In this document: in pieces, positions 50,298 through 59,113 of the stretch
Layout: each line of letters starts with the position of its first letter
Numbering within the stretch: position 1 is the first letter of the stretch
Assembly (NCBI GenBank): GCA_964291335.2
Contig: OZ219748.1
Coordinates: 2,418,001-2,482,000, forward strand
DNA from: G964291335 sp964291335
GTDB taxonomy: Bacteria; Chloroflexota; Dehalococcoidia; Lucifugimonadales; UBA3495
Direction: 5' to 3'
Length of the DNA stretch: 64,000 nucleotides
Position numbers and translations under genes: made by a program
Notes under the pieces: model-generated
Told to the model about the DNA's origin: nothing
The model's database searches: none
The model's input: the letters and a program-made list of their open reading frames with translations, nothing else

Positions 50298-51311
50298 TCA
50301 CCCGCCGCTGCGCTGACGCAGGCTCAGAATTATGCGGCGGCTCATTGCTTTGTTGCTAACCCCTGGCGCTGCTTCGTTATAGAGATCTACATCGCAAATA
50401 TCAACATGAACCGCTATGCCGGCATGCAAATGGGTATCAGCGACCAGCGCGCTTTCCCGCACGACGACGCCCCCTTTATCCTGGCATATTGTATCCGAAG
50501 GGTAGCGTTGGATGAAATGGGAACCAACCCGGATAGGCGAGCCTATTTCGCTCAGGTATCCGTACTCAAGATAAGGGGCGCTGGGGTAAGTATTCTTCTG
50601 ATTCCATGCCTCTTGCGTAGCGGAAAACTCCTCGGCGATTAAGGTTACTCTGCCCTGGGCCCAGATGTCTGGTACACGCACGTAATATTGGGCCTTGCTG
50701 TATCCGAAGCTGCGTCGGACCAGGGTTATGGGCGTCGGGCGCGGCGTCGCCGTGGGCCGGGCCGTTGGCGTCGGCCTGGGCGTCGCCGTAGGGGTGGCGG
50801 TAGGCGTAGGGGATGGCGTGGCGGTAAGGGTTGCCGTCGCCGTAGGGGTTGCCGTGGATGTTGGCGTGGCGGTATGGGTAGCTGTAGAGGTGGCGGTAGG
50901 CGTAGGGGTTGCCGTCGCCGTAGGGGTAGCTGTGGCCGTTGGTGTAGCGGTTGGCGTGGCGGTTGGCGCCGGGGATGGCGTAGCGGGAGGCAATGCTGCC
51001 AGCCCGGGGTTAGCAGTAGAAAAGGGCATGACCGCCGCCGGCGTCCCACCGGGCGGCGCTGAGAACGCTCTGGGCGCCGATGGGACAGCAGGGTTTTCCC
51101 GGGAGGAAAACGCCCCTGAGACCGCCAACGTTGCCATGATTACCCCAAACAGAACCCCGACTGAGATTAGTATGCGCCGCCACCCAGGGTAGCCGGTTAA
51201 GGCCAATATACGCTGCCACCACTGGGTAGCTGGTGGCGCTGCCCGCGCTCCGCAATAGGCGCAATAGGTAACCGTGCCGGGAATAACGTTGCTGCAAGCA
51301 GGGCAATTCAT
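50298..51311 (-). CDS. Zinc-ribbon, single-pass membrane protein with long Thr/Pro-rich linker and outer domain
   Basis: 337 residues. CPACSNVIPGTVTYCAYCG at the N-terminus is a zinc ribbon; one membrane helix follows (about 45-67, ILISVGVLFGVIMATLAVSG). A low-complexity tract of Thr/Ala/Pro (TATPTATPTA-like repeats, about 105-195) then leads to an unrecognised C-terminal domain (about 195-330) with two Cys. The layout is inside zinc ribbon, membrane, extracellular stalk and head. Encoded 18 bp downstream of the kinase gene. The extracellular domain is the likely sensor or effector of the system, but this is inference. Confidence 0.7.
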   Translation of the reverse strand: MNCPACSNVIPGTVTYCAYCGARAAPPATQWWQRILALTGYPGWRRILISVGVLFGVIMATLAVSGAFSSRENPAVPSAPRAFSAPPGGTPAAVMPFSTANPGLAALPPATPSPAPTATPTATPTATATPTATATPTPTATSTATHTATPTSTATPTATATLTATPSPTPTATPTATPRPTPTARPTATPRPTPITLVRRSFGYSKAQYYVRVPDIWAQGRVTLIAEEFSATQEAWNQKNTYPSAPYLEYGYLSEIGSPIRVGSHFIQRYPSDTICQDKGGVVVRESALVADTHLHAGIAVHVDICDVDLYNEAAPGVSNKAMSRRIILSLRQRSGG

Positions 51312-51329
51312 ATACCCGGGCTGTTCCGG

Positions 51330-52574
51330 TCAGGGGGCTGCTGTGCCGCACCGGCGGCAAAACCGGGCGGCGGCCTGGAGTGGGCTATGGCAGTTAGGGC
51401 AGCGGGTTCGGGCCGGCGCTGGCTGGCGCAGTGTTGCGCGGGGTTGCGCCGACCTGGCTGCTGCGGAGACGGGCTGCGGCGTCCGTTGGCCCTGCCGCCG
51501 CCCGCAATGGGGGCAATGCCTGGCGTTGGCGGGAATATAGACCTGGCAGAAACACCGGAGGCTGCTGGGGGCAAGCGGCGCAATGCACGCCTGGTTAACG
51601 CAGTAAATAAGCCCTCGGTCGTTGTTCCGGCCACAGCTGCGGCACTTTACTAGTGGCGGTGACGGCGGCGGCGGGGGAACAGTCCCGCCATTCAGCACAG
51701 TTTCCAGGTCTGGCGTCTGCTCCACCGGCAGCGAACAATACCCTTCCAGTTTGGCCGCCAGCTTCCTTACCACCTCGTCCGGGCTTTGCTTCAACGCTGT
51801 CAGGCACGCAGAGCGGTCCGGGTTGGCGTAATCCTCCCGGGTCAGCAGCAGGTTATCATCGTTATAAAACTTGTCCCAAAGGCCGGGGTCAGCCTTGATG
51901 GCCAGCAGGCTCAGGTAGATTGCCAGGGCCGGGAAGTTGTCAATTCGTTCATCATAGTTGCTGGCCGACCGCCGGGGGTGCTGGTAATTCAAGTGGCCCA
52001 ACTCCGGGCTGGACTGGCCGCGAAAGCTGGGCAGGAAGATACCGTCATAGTCAACCAGCCGCAGCCGCAAGTCGCCGGATACAATTACATTGCCGTGCTG
52101 CAGGTCGTTATGGGCGATTTTCAGTCCATTCAGGGCGTTGACAGCGCCCCGCCAGCGGGCGGCGATTTCGGCGATGGCCTCGCCGTTCTCAAGATTGTCG
52201 CGGACAAAGTGGTTCAGGGCTTGCCCGTCGGCCCAATCCATGCGGACAACGGGATACCATTGCCCATTCACCCGGATGCCTTGTTCCAGGTAGCGAAAAC
52301 GGACAAAGGATTCGGGCAGAACCGCATCCAGGAAATCGTGCAGCAAACCGTAACGCTTCTGTTGATCCCTCACCTCGTGGGTAAAGCAGCGCACAGCGAC
52401 AGCCCGGTTGCCCAGCCGGGCCTGATATACCGAGGCGAATTGGCCCGACCACACCAGGGGCTGCCCCAACCGCCCTGAGGCTATCTCTGCCTGGGCCAGT
52501 TCCGGGTTGCCGGCAAAGCAAATCTGAGGGTTCTGTACCGCGTTGGTAAAGTCGGTAATGCTGGGCCAGGGCAT
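51330..52574 (-). CDS. Protein kinase-like protein with C-terminal zinc ribbons (TerY-P triad kinase)
   Basis: About 414 residues. The kinase part (about 45-230) has a glycine-loop remnant SGQFASVYQARLG, the beta3 motif AVRCFTHEV, the catalytic loop HNDLQHGNVIV and DYDGIF for the DFG motif. The beta3 Lys is replaced by Arg, so activity is uncertain. From about 320 on come several CxxC knuckles (CRSCGRNNDRGLIYC, CPHCGRRQG, CPNCHSPLQAAARFCRRCG). This kinase-plus-ribbon form is known from the TerY-P triad (VWA, PP2C, kinase). ATG at 52574 lies five bases after the PP2C stop, so translation is coupled. Confidence 0.8.
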   Translation of the reverse strand: MPWPSITDFTNAVQNPQICFAGNPELAQAEIASGRLGQPLVWSGQFASVYQARLGNRAVAVRCFTHEVRDQQKRYGLLHDFLDAVLPESFVRFRYLEQGIRVNGQWYPVVRMDWADGQALNHFVRDNLENGEAIAEIAARWRGAVNALNGLKIAHNDLQHGNVIVSGDLRLRLVDYDGIFLPSFRGQSSPELGHLNYQHPRRSASNYDERIDNFPALAIYLSLLAIKADPGLWDKFYNDDNLLLTREDYANPDRSACLTALKQSPDEVVRKLAAKLEGYCSLPVEQTPDLETVLNGGTVPPPPPSPPLVKCRSCGRNNDRGLIYCVNQACIAPLAPSSLRCFCQVYIPANARHCPHCGRRQGQRTPQPVSAAARSAQPRATLRQPAPARTRCPNCHSPLQAAARFCRRCGTAAP

Positions 52575-52578
52575 AGCT

Positions 52579-53352
52579 TCAGCCAACCTGAGCAATTAAA
52601 AATGCGGTATCGTCGTTGCGCATTAAGCCGGCCTGACGCTGGGTCGGCACCCAATCCGCCCCCTGGGCCGGCTCCAGAGCCAAAAGGGTCTGCCAGGGTT
52701 TCCCGGCGGCGGAGTGCCGGGCCAGAAACCAGGCGGCCAGGGCGTCGGAAGCCAGAATGAACACGTCGCCGGGCTGGCAGCTTCCCTGATGTTGCCGCAG
52801 CTGGTCTGCCAGGCGGCCATTATTGGCCGGGTTGCTGCACAGCAGGGCCGGCGCACTGCCGAACTGGCTGGCGTCATCCAGGGGAAAAGCCAGGGCCAGT
52901 TCTTCATCCCGAACCCGGAACAGGCAGCTGTCCCCCACGGCGACGGCCTGCCAGTGGAGGCCGTCGCTTGAACCTTCAGGGCGGAAAAAAGTCAACCCCA
53001 GCAGGGTTGCCAGAGAGCCGGCCCGGGTTTTGGCTTCCCCGTGCCAGGGCAGGCGTTCCCAGGGTACTTTACGGCGCCAGCTTTCCTGGCACGGCGCCAG
53101 CCATTGCTCCAAACCGGCCGCCGTCAGGCCGGCCAGGTCGGGCGTCCGCGCGACGAAATCCCGAGCCAGAATTTGCGCCCAATCCCGGGCGAAGGCCGCT
53201 TCGCTGGCCCCGTCTGACAAGGCCAGGCGGGCCGCGTTTCCCTTGCCTGACCCCAACCGCAAGGGATACGCCGCCTGACAGCAGTCTTCGCACTCTTCCG
53301 GCCGGTTGCCATCCTTGGGGAAAATGAACCGTTTTGGCGGCAGCAAATTCAT
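52579..53352 (-). CDS. PP2C-type protein phosphatase (TerY-P triad phosphatase)
   Basis: 257 residues. ALSDGASEAAFARDWA, AVGDSCLFRVRD, ILASDALAAWFL and RNDDTAFLI are the acidic metal-binding motifs of the PP2C/PPM family, all present. An N-terminal extension carries ECEDCCQA, a Cys cluster. It should remove phosphates from Ser/Thr (Mn/Mg-dependent) on a partner, presumably a target of the adjoining kinase. Encoded between the VWA and kinase genes with 10-bp and 4-bp gaps. Confidence 0.82.
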   Translation of the reverse strand: MNLLPPKRFIFPKDGNRPEECEDCCQAAYPLRLGSGKGNAARLALSDGASEAAFARDWAQILARDFVARTPDLAGLTAAGLEQWLAPCQESWRRKVPWERLPWHGEAKTRAGSLATLLGLTFFRPEGSSDGLHWQAVAVGDSCLFRVRDEELALAFPLDDASQFGSAPALLCSNPANNGRLADQLRQHQGSCQPGDVFILASDALAAWFLARHSAAGKPWQTLLALEPAQGADWVPTQRQAGLMRNDDTAFLIAQVG

Positions 53353-53362
53353 CAGTTGCCTT

Positions 53363-54223
53363 CTAATGCAGTCTCAAGTCGGTGGCGCCCCGGGTGCCAA
53401 TCTCCAGGAACTGAACCAGCGCCTCCAGGTTAGCGTTAAAGGTAAACCCCCGCGAATCATCGGCCAGCTCGAACCCCAGCGAAGCGGCTATGCTGCGGCA
53501 GGAGGCGGGCAGCACGGAAGACATCCGGAACAGGATTTCGGCGAATTCATCGGGCAGATTGCGGCCGCTGGCCGGAAACTGCACCGGCAGCGCCGCCGCT
53601 TCCGCCAGGTGGACGTTGAAGACCAGGGCGTTGCCGTCGGCGGTGGTCAGGGCCATTATGCGTTCAGCAAAGGGCATCGGGTTGCCATCGGTGGCCATGC
53701 CGTCAGAGACGTTAATTACGATGGGCGGGAAAGAGGCGGGGTGTTCGCCCACCCATTCTTCCAGAGCGGCAGAGGCCAGGTCCAGGGCTTCGCACATGGG
53801 CGTGCCGTATTCGGCGGCCGGCTGCACCCATACCGGCACTCGGCGGGTAACCTCTACCAGACCACCGGCGCCGTCGCTCTCCCGAACCGTTCGTTCCTCA
53901 ATCCGGGCCAGGTCCACCACCCGGGAGATACTCAGGAAAGGCTGCCGGGTGGTGGTGTCCGGGAGCAGGGATTGCACCAGGGAATTGCCGTTGCTGTCGG
54001 TTCGGTAGCCCATGGCTCCGATATGGAAATAATCGCGCACCTCCAAGCCTTGCGAACACCTTTGGGAGATGGAATCCAGGGTTCGGTTCAAGGTTTCGGC
54101 GGCCTGTTCCATCTTGCGCAGCCCCGGCTGACCGGCCAGGGCCTGGGTCATGGAACCCGACTGATCAATAAGAAACAGGAAACACCCCGGGTTGCTGCGG
54201 CTGATGTCGGCAGTATAAGGCAT
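53363..54223 (-). CDS. VWA domain protein (TerY-like)
   Basis: 286 residues. The MIDAS motif FLIDQSGSM (DxSxS) is at about residues 17-25 and VINVSDGMATDG carries the later Asp. The insert with SRVVDLARIEERTVRESDG, and the YGTPMCEALDLASAALEEW segment, are like the TerY family of the VWA superfamily. The usual TerY proteins act with PP2C and kinase partners in the TerY-P triad, and those partners follow here. No membrane segment is seen. AAGGAG nine bases before the ATG at 54223. First gene of the operon. Confidence 0.82.
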   Translation of the reverse strand: MPYTADISRSNPGCFLFLIDQSGSMTQALAGQPGLRKMEQAAETLNRTLDSISQRCSQGLEVRDYFHIGAMGYRTDSNGNSLVQSLLPDTTTRQPFLSISRVVDLARIEERTVRESDGAGGLVEVTRRVPVWVQPAAEYGTPMCEALDLASAALEEWVGEHPASFPPIVINVSDGMATDGNPMPFAERIMALTTADGNALVFNVHLAEAAALPVQFPASGRNLPDEFAEILFRMSSVLPASCRSIAASLGFELADDSRGFTFNANLEALVQFLEIGTRGATDLRLH

Positions 54224-54421
54224 ACTGAATTACTCCTTGTCGCCTGGAATGCCCATAGTGGAAGAGGCTGCTGGCAGCAGGATATAAAAGCTGCCGCTCT
54301 TTGGCAAGAGGGCAGGAGTCAAGACAGCTTCGGGCGTTTTCAGCCGAAGCTGGGTGGCGTCCTTTACTTCCGTTTGGTTACTTGCTACTATCCCGGAAGC
54401 CCCTTGTTATGGAGGTATGGG

Positions 54422-54814
54422 ATGGTTTTCGGAGGTTTTTTTGACGAACCCAAACAACAACGGGCCCGTCCGCGTTTCACTGCCAAAGAAAAGGAGATGC
54501 TCTACAAATACCAGAACGGCAAGTGTAACGGATGCAGCAAGAAGTTCGATAGCAGGAATCTGGAAGTTGACCACATTAAGGCTTTCGCCAAAGGCGGCAG
54601 CGACCGGGCCAATAACACCCAACTTTTATGCAGCGCCTGTAACCGGCAGAAAGGCAATGGCAGTCAGGCGCAACTGAAAGCCCGTCTGGTGAAACAGGGT
54701 ACGCTCAAGAAACCGGCTGCCGCGCCAAAAGCCGGGGCTGCCAAAAAGCCTTCGGCAAAAAGAAAACAGCCCCTTCGGCCCAAGGACCCCTTCGCCGACT
54801 TCTTTGGCAGCTAA
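54422..54814 (+). CDS. HNH endonuclease domain protein
   Basis: 130 residues from the ATG at 54422 with GGAGG six bases upstream. The HNH core is CNGCSKKFDSRNLEVDHIKAF, with DH as the metal/catalytic motif, followed by NTQLLCSACNRQKGN, so two CxxC pairs brace the fold. The tail (about 80-130) is Lys/Ala/Pro-rich. It diverges from the VWA gene across a 198-bp gap in which I see no promoter of note. Probably a DNA-binding nuclease; its link to the TerY-P-like operon is only positional. Confidence 0.8.
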   Translation: MVFGGFFDEPKQQRARPRFTAKEKEMLYKYQNGKCNGCSKKFDSRNLEVDHIKAFAKGGSDRANNTQLLCSACNRQKGNGSQAQLKARLVKQGTLKKPAAAPKAGAAKKPSAKRKQPLRPKDPFADFFGS

Positions 54815-54863
54815 AATCGGCTAACCTTTCGCCCGAGACCGGCCGGGTTCCGTCCTTTCGGGT

Positions 54864-56072
54864 TTACCGCAGGGCGAGCATCCGCTCCAGGGCCACGGCG
54901 GCGGCCTGTCGCACGTCTTCAGGCACCGTAATCCGGTTTACCACCTGCCCGCCGGCCAGGTGGTCCAGCGTCCAAAGCAGGTATGCCGGGTGAATGCGGT
55001 ACATGGTAGAGCAGGGGCAGCTGACCGGGTCGAGGCAAAAGACGGTCTTGTCCGGGTTCTGCAAGGCCAGGCGATTAACCAGGCTTATTTCCGTACCTAC
55101 CGCCCACTGGCTGCCAGCCGGCGCTTCGTTAATGGTCTTGCGGATGAACTCGGTGGAGCCGTTCATGTCGGCGGCGGCGACCGTTTCCATCGGGCATTCC
55201 GGGTGCACCAGAACGTTGATGTCCGGGTAGCGCGCCCGCGCCGACTGTATCTGTTCGGGGGTGAAACGGGTATGCACCGAGCAATGGCCCTGCCACAGCA
55301 CCATCCGGGCCTGGCGCAGCCGTTCCGGGGTGTTGCCGCCCATAGGTTTGAAAGGGTTCCAAACTACCATCTTCTCCAGGGGAATGCCCAGCTTGAGGGC
55401 GGTGTTGCGGCCCAGATGCTGGTCGGGCAGGAAGAGGACCCGTTCCGCCCTTTCGAAGGCCCAGCGCAGCACTGCCGGCGCATTGGAAGAGGTGCAGACG
55501 GCTCCGTTGTTGCGGCCGCACAGGGCCTTGATGCCGGCAATAGAGTTCATGTAGGTAACGGGGATGATGCCCCCGTGGCCGGCCAGCGCGTCCTGCAAGT
55601 CTTCCCAGGCGTCTTCCACATCCTCCATGGGGGCCATATCGGCCATGGAGCAGCCGGCGGTAATGTTGGGGAGAATAACCTGCTGGTGGGGGGCGCACAG
55701 AATGCCGGCCGTCTCTGCCATGAAGTGGACGCCGCAGAAGACAATATACCTGGCTTCGGGCCGGGAGGCGGCTTCCTGGGACAGCAGAAAAGAGTCCCCC
55801 TGGAAATCGGCGTACTTGATTATCTCTTCCCGCTGGTAGTGGTGCCCCAGAACCGTTACTTCGGCGCCCAGCTTCTGCCGCACCTGATGAATCCGCTCGT
55901 CCAGTTCCCGGGGGCTGAGGCGCAGGTACTCCGCAGGGATTTTCTGCCACCGGACGTTGACCACCAGTTCTTCCGCCAGGGACCTGGCCGGCAATTCATC
56001 CTCCGGGCGGCAGAAGGCGGCGTGTTCAATTTCAGTCAAGGGTATGGTAGGCGTCCTGGGTTCAGTAGCCAT
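54864..56072 (-). CDS. nadA: Quinolinate synthase NadA
   Basis: 402 residues. Quinolinate synthase makes quinolinate from iminosuccinate and dihydroxyacetone phosphate using a [4Fe-4S] cluster. GHHYQREEIIKYADFQGDS, FCGVHFMAETA, GRNNGAVCTSSNA, WQGHCSVHTRF, HPECPMETV and DPVSCPCSTMY are present, with the three cluster Cys (in CGV, AVC, SCPC). Length is larger than the short forms and fits the type with an N-terminal extension. It is transcribed away from the HNH gene in a convergent manner. nadB or nadC are not in the window. Confidence 0.94.
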   Translation of the reverse strand: MATEPRTPTIPLTEIEHAAFCRPEDELPARSLAEELVVNVRWQKIPAEYLRLSPRELDERIHQVRQKLGAEVTVLGHHYQREEIIKYADFQGDSFLLSQEAASRPEARYIVFCGVHFMAETAGILCAPHQQVILPNITAGCSMADMAPMEDVEDAWEDLQDALAGHGGIIPVTYMNSIAGIKALCGRNNGAVCTSSNAPAVLRWAFERAERVLFLPDQHLGRNTALKLGIPLEKMVVWNPFKPMGGNTPERLRQARMVLWQGHCSVHTRFTPEQIQSARARYPDINVLVHPECPMETVAAADMNGSTEFIRKTINEAPAGSQWAVGTEISLVNRLALQNPDKTVFCLDPVSCPCSTMYRIHPAYLLWTLDHLAGGQVVNRITVPEDVRQAAAVALERMLALR

Positions 56073-56161
56073 GTTCTATCCTCGCCCCAGGCTGGTATCC
56101 CTACTGGCCGCCGGAACCGCTGGATTCGGGATACCGCCGGTTGTTTCTGCTTGCTTTCCGG

Positions 56162-57463
56162 TTACCGGGCCGGGCCGGTTCCCTGAAGGGCCCACGGGCT
56201 GGCCTGCTCGATGGCCACTGCCGCCAGACGGCCGGCCAGGCTGCCGCCTTCCGCCCGTCCGTCAGCGGCGATGGGGAAGAAAACCAGCTTGTCGGTACGG
56301 GTTCGGCCCTGCCATTTGCCCCGTTTGCGTCCTTCCACCAGCACTTCAACGGTCTGGCCCACCAGAGGAGCGTTAATTTCCCGTTGGATGCCCTCCTGCA
56401 GGGCATCCAGTTCCTGCATGCGCCGGGTTTTTTCTTCCGGGGCGACGTCGTCGGGCATGGAACGGTGCGCTGTGGTGCCGGGCCGCGGTGAATAGGCGGC
56501 GCAGTGAACCTTGTCAAAACGCAATTCGGCCACCAGGTCCAGCGTATTCCGGTACTGCCGTTCCGTTTCGCCGGGGAACCCCACGATGATGTCGGTACTT
56601 AAAGCGACGCCGGGCGCCGTGTCGCGGATGCGCCCCACCAGCGCCCGGTATTCGTCCGTGGTATAAGGGCGGCGCATTCGGCGCAGCACCGCGTCATCGC
56701 CGGCCTGTACCGGCAGGTTTATATGCTCGCACACCTTGGGCAATTCAGCCACCGCCCGCACAATTCGGTCGTCCATATAAGAAGGGTGAGAAGTCAGGAA
56801 GCGGATACGCTCCAGGCCATCGATGTCGTTAAGGCGGCCCAGCAATTGCGACAAGTCGGGTTTATCCGGCAGGTCATAGCCGTAGGCGTCCACTGTTTGC
56901 CCCAGCACGGTTACCTCTTTAACGCCCCGGTTGACCAGCAGTTCCACCTCCTGAACCACTTCGGCTACCGGACGGCTCTTCTGGCGGCCCCGGCGGTAAG
57001 GAATAATGCAAAAGGCGCACATCAGGTCGCAGCCGTGGATGATGGGAACATAGGTCGATACATTTGGTTCAGCCGGAGCGAGCGAGCCGACGCAGCCTTC
57101 CCAGTCCAGCCCCTTGCGTTTGCCCACCAGCTCCAGCAGGGGGGCAAACTGCTGGGGACGCATGAACAGGTTCACCTCGGGAAAGCGCTTTTCCAGCTCG
57201 TCGGTTCGGGCGCCCACCATGCAACCCATCAGGGCCAGGACCCGGTCGGGCCGCTGCTTTTTCAGGGGGGTTATCATCCAAAGGTTGCCGGTTACTTTAT
57301 CCTCGGCGCCCTGGCGCACCACACAGGAATTGAGGACAATCACGTCGGCCCCCCTGGCGCTTTCGGCAGCGCGCAGGCCCAGCTGCTCCAGAGCAGACCC
57401 CAATCGCTCGGAATCGGCCTTGTTCATTTGGCAGCCAATTGTCCAGATGTAGTAGGTATCCAT
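56162..57463 (-). CDS. miaB: tRNA-2-methylthio-N6-dimethylallyladenosine synthase MiaB
   Basis: About 433 residues from the ATG at 57463. The N-terminal methylthiotransferase domain begins with IWTIGCQMNKADSERLG; the radical SAM cluster motif is CDLMCAFCIIPYRRG (CxxxCxxC). The TRAM domain is at the C-terminus (GQTVEVLVEGRKRGKWQGRTRTDK). MiaB adds a methylthio group at A37 of tRNAs reading U-starting codons. An upstream open frame runs back through the tRNA-Ser gene and is rejected. Lies next to nadA (about 90 bp). Confidence 0.93.
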   Translation of the reverse strand: MDTYYIWTIGCQMNKADSERLGSALEQLGLRAAESARGADVIVLNSCVVRQGAEDKVTGNLWMITPLKKQRPDRVLALMGCMVGARTDELEKRFPEVNLFMRPQQFAPLLELVGKRKGLDWEGCVGSLAPAEPNVSTYVPIIHGCDLMCAFCIIPYRRGRQKSRPVAEVVQEVELLVNRGVKEVTVLGQTVDAYGYDLPDKPDLSQLLGRLNDIDGLERIRFLTSHPSYMDDRIVRAVAELPKVCEHINLPVQAGDDAVLRRMRRPYTTDEYRALVGRIRDTAPGVALSTDIIVGFPGETERQYRNTLDLVAELRFDKVHCAAYSPRPGTTAHRSMPDDVAPEEKTRRMQELDALQEGIQREINAPLVGQTVEVLVEGRKRGKWQGRTRTDKLVFFPIAADGRAEGGSLAGRLAAVAIEQASPWALQGTGPAR

Positions 57464-57540
57464 AACCTGCCGGCCTGCTGCTGATTTACGCTGCCCGGCA
57501 GCGGGAGCTGCCGGGCAGCGTCGTAGTCTGGTCTTTCTGG

Positions 57541-57629
57541 CGGAGGGAGTGGGATTCGAACCCACGATCCCGGTTTCCCAGGATAAGCGCTTAGCAGGCG
57601 CCCGCACTAGACCACTATGCGATCCCTCC
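57541..57629 (-). tRNA. tRNA-Ser (GCT)
   Basis: Minus-strand tRNA with acceptor GGAGGGA/TCCCTCC, anticodon loop CTGCTAA (anticodon GCT), a long variable arm typical of serine tRNAs and T arm GGTTCGAATCC. CCA is not encoded. It is 78 bp upstream of miaB on the same strand, so the two may be transcribed together. Confidence 0.92.
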
Positions 57630-57726
57630 CATGCCTTGACGCATTTTCAATATAGCAGATTGACTATCGACTAACAACCGCCGCCGCTGTATGCCCCGGC
57701 CCGGAACCCCCGCGCCGCCGGCAAGA

Positions 57727-58461
57727 CTAATCGTCCCCGCCGAAAATGCCCAGAATGTTCAGCAGGGCCAGGAACATATTGACAATGTTCAGGAACATGC
57801 CGGCGGAGCCAATCAGGGCAATGCGCGCAGCGGCATCTTCATTGCCGGCCAAGGCCGCTTCCCGGGCCTCCTCCTTAATGCTCTGGGTCTCCCAGGCGGT
57901 CAGGGCCATAAAGATGGGAATGATAACTACGCTGAACAGCAGCCCCAGCCCGCCGGAGCGGAACAGGAAGGCGTTCAGCAAGCCCACTACCAGCATGCCA
58001 ATCAAGGCTATGACGGCAATCGTTCCCAGCCTGGACAGGTCCTTTTTGGTGGTAAAACCGAAAACGCTCATCAGCGCAAAGAGGCCGCAGGCTCCGGTAA
58101 AGGCCTGGGCGATGCTGGTTCCCGAAAAGACGGCGAAAATGTAAGATAAAAGGGCGCCCATAACCGCGGCGAACAGAAGATACAGGCCGCCGGCCACCGG
58201 AATGGGGGCGCCCCGGTTGGCGGCAAAGCGCATGGCGAACAGGCAGCCGATGGTTAGCACCAGGCCCAGAATTATGCCGACAAAGCCAAAGTCAACCAGG
58301 TAAATGCCGGCGGAGTTCAGCAGCCAGGCGACGCTCCCGGCCACGGCCAAACCCGCGGCCGTCCAGCCATAAAGGCCGGTCATTGCCGAAGTGAAAATGC
58401 GGTTAGCTACCGCCTGGTTATAACCGAACATTGCACCAGCGGAAGGGGTTAGCATGGACAT
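57727..58461 (-). CDS. Bax inhibitor-1/YccA family membrane protein
   Basis: About 244 residues. The start is ATG at 58461 with AGGAGG eleven bases upstream. The protein has about seven hydrophobic segments: GWTAAGLAVAGSVAWLL, VGIILGLVLTIGCLFAM, GLYLLFAAVMGALLSYIFAVF, then ALMSVFGFTTKKDLS and the IAVIALIGMLVVGLLNAFLF and LLFSVVIIPIFMALTAWET segments, ending in NIVNMFLALLNILG. The FGFTTKKDLSRLG and TAWETQ motifs are shared with BI-1/YccA proteins, which regulate proteases or ion leak in membranes. Single gene. Confidence 0.85.
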   Translation of the reverse strand: MSMLTPSAGAMFGYNQAVANRIFTSAMTGLYGWTAAGLAVAGSVAWLLNSAGIYLVDFGFVGIILGLVLTIGCLFAMRFAANRGAPIPVAGGLYLLFAAVMGALLSYIFAVFSGTSIAQAFTGACGLFALMSVFGFTTKKDLSRLGTIAVIALIGMLVVGLLNAFLFRSGGLGLLFSVVIIPIFMALTAWETQSIKEEAREAALAGNEDAAARIALIGSAGMFLNIVNMFLALLNILGIFGGDD

Positions 58462-58470
58462 TATGCTCAA

Positions 58471-59113
58471 AGCCTCCTGAATGCAGGGTGGATGGGCAAA
58501 GCTTCAGCCTTAACTAATTTTAGCATAGACCGGCGCTGTCCGTTTCCCCGGCCACGACGACGGTTAAGGCCACTGCAATGTCAGAGTTACCGGCTCGGCA
58601 TTTCCCGAAAGACCGGGAAACGCCGCCGGCACCGCCAACCGGCAGGGATGACCGGCCCATCTTGCATAATGGCCCCGGTTGCCAGCATAATTTAAGGGGT
58701 AGTTGTACCGGAGCCGGGCTGCGCGGCTATGATAAAAGCCTGGTCGAGATAAACCGCGCCAACGTCCTTCGTCGGCGGGCCGTCCGCGCAAAGCCCGGCT
58801 CCAGTCGAACCACCCTTGTCAGGGACAGCAAAACCGGAGAGTTGCAGGAAGTGGTAAATCCCTCGCTACTGGTTGCCCGGGGCAGTGCGCCGCCAATGTT
58901 CCCGGTGCAGCATCAGACGCAGTTACGGGTCAGGCTTTCCTCTTGCGCAATGCTTCCGTTCAGTAATCCCATGGGCCGTTTTGCCCCCGGCCGACTTTCC
59001 TGCGGGCCGGCGTCCGGGGCGGTTCCGGGTTTTCCGGCGGCGGCGGGCGCTGCCGGCCGCCGGGTTCAACCGGGCCGGCCCTCGTTCCATTTGCAATTGC
59101 AGGAGGCTGAAAC
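58471..59113. other. Intergenic region without a recognised gene
   Basis: About 640 bp between the divergent BI-1 and RND genes. Reading frames here are short or lack ribosome sites and look like shadows. Two AT-rich spots, TTGCATAATGG near 58665 and GCATAATTTA near 58690, could be part of a promoter for the RND gene. I see no RNA gene signature (tRNA, SRP, RNase P, tmRNA). Confidence 0.4.

Noticed and set aside
56162..57607. miaB start at 57607
   Set aside because: The first 48 codons would be read through the tRNA-Ser gene; MDTYYIWTIGCQMN at 57463 is the conserved N-terminus.
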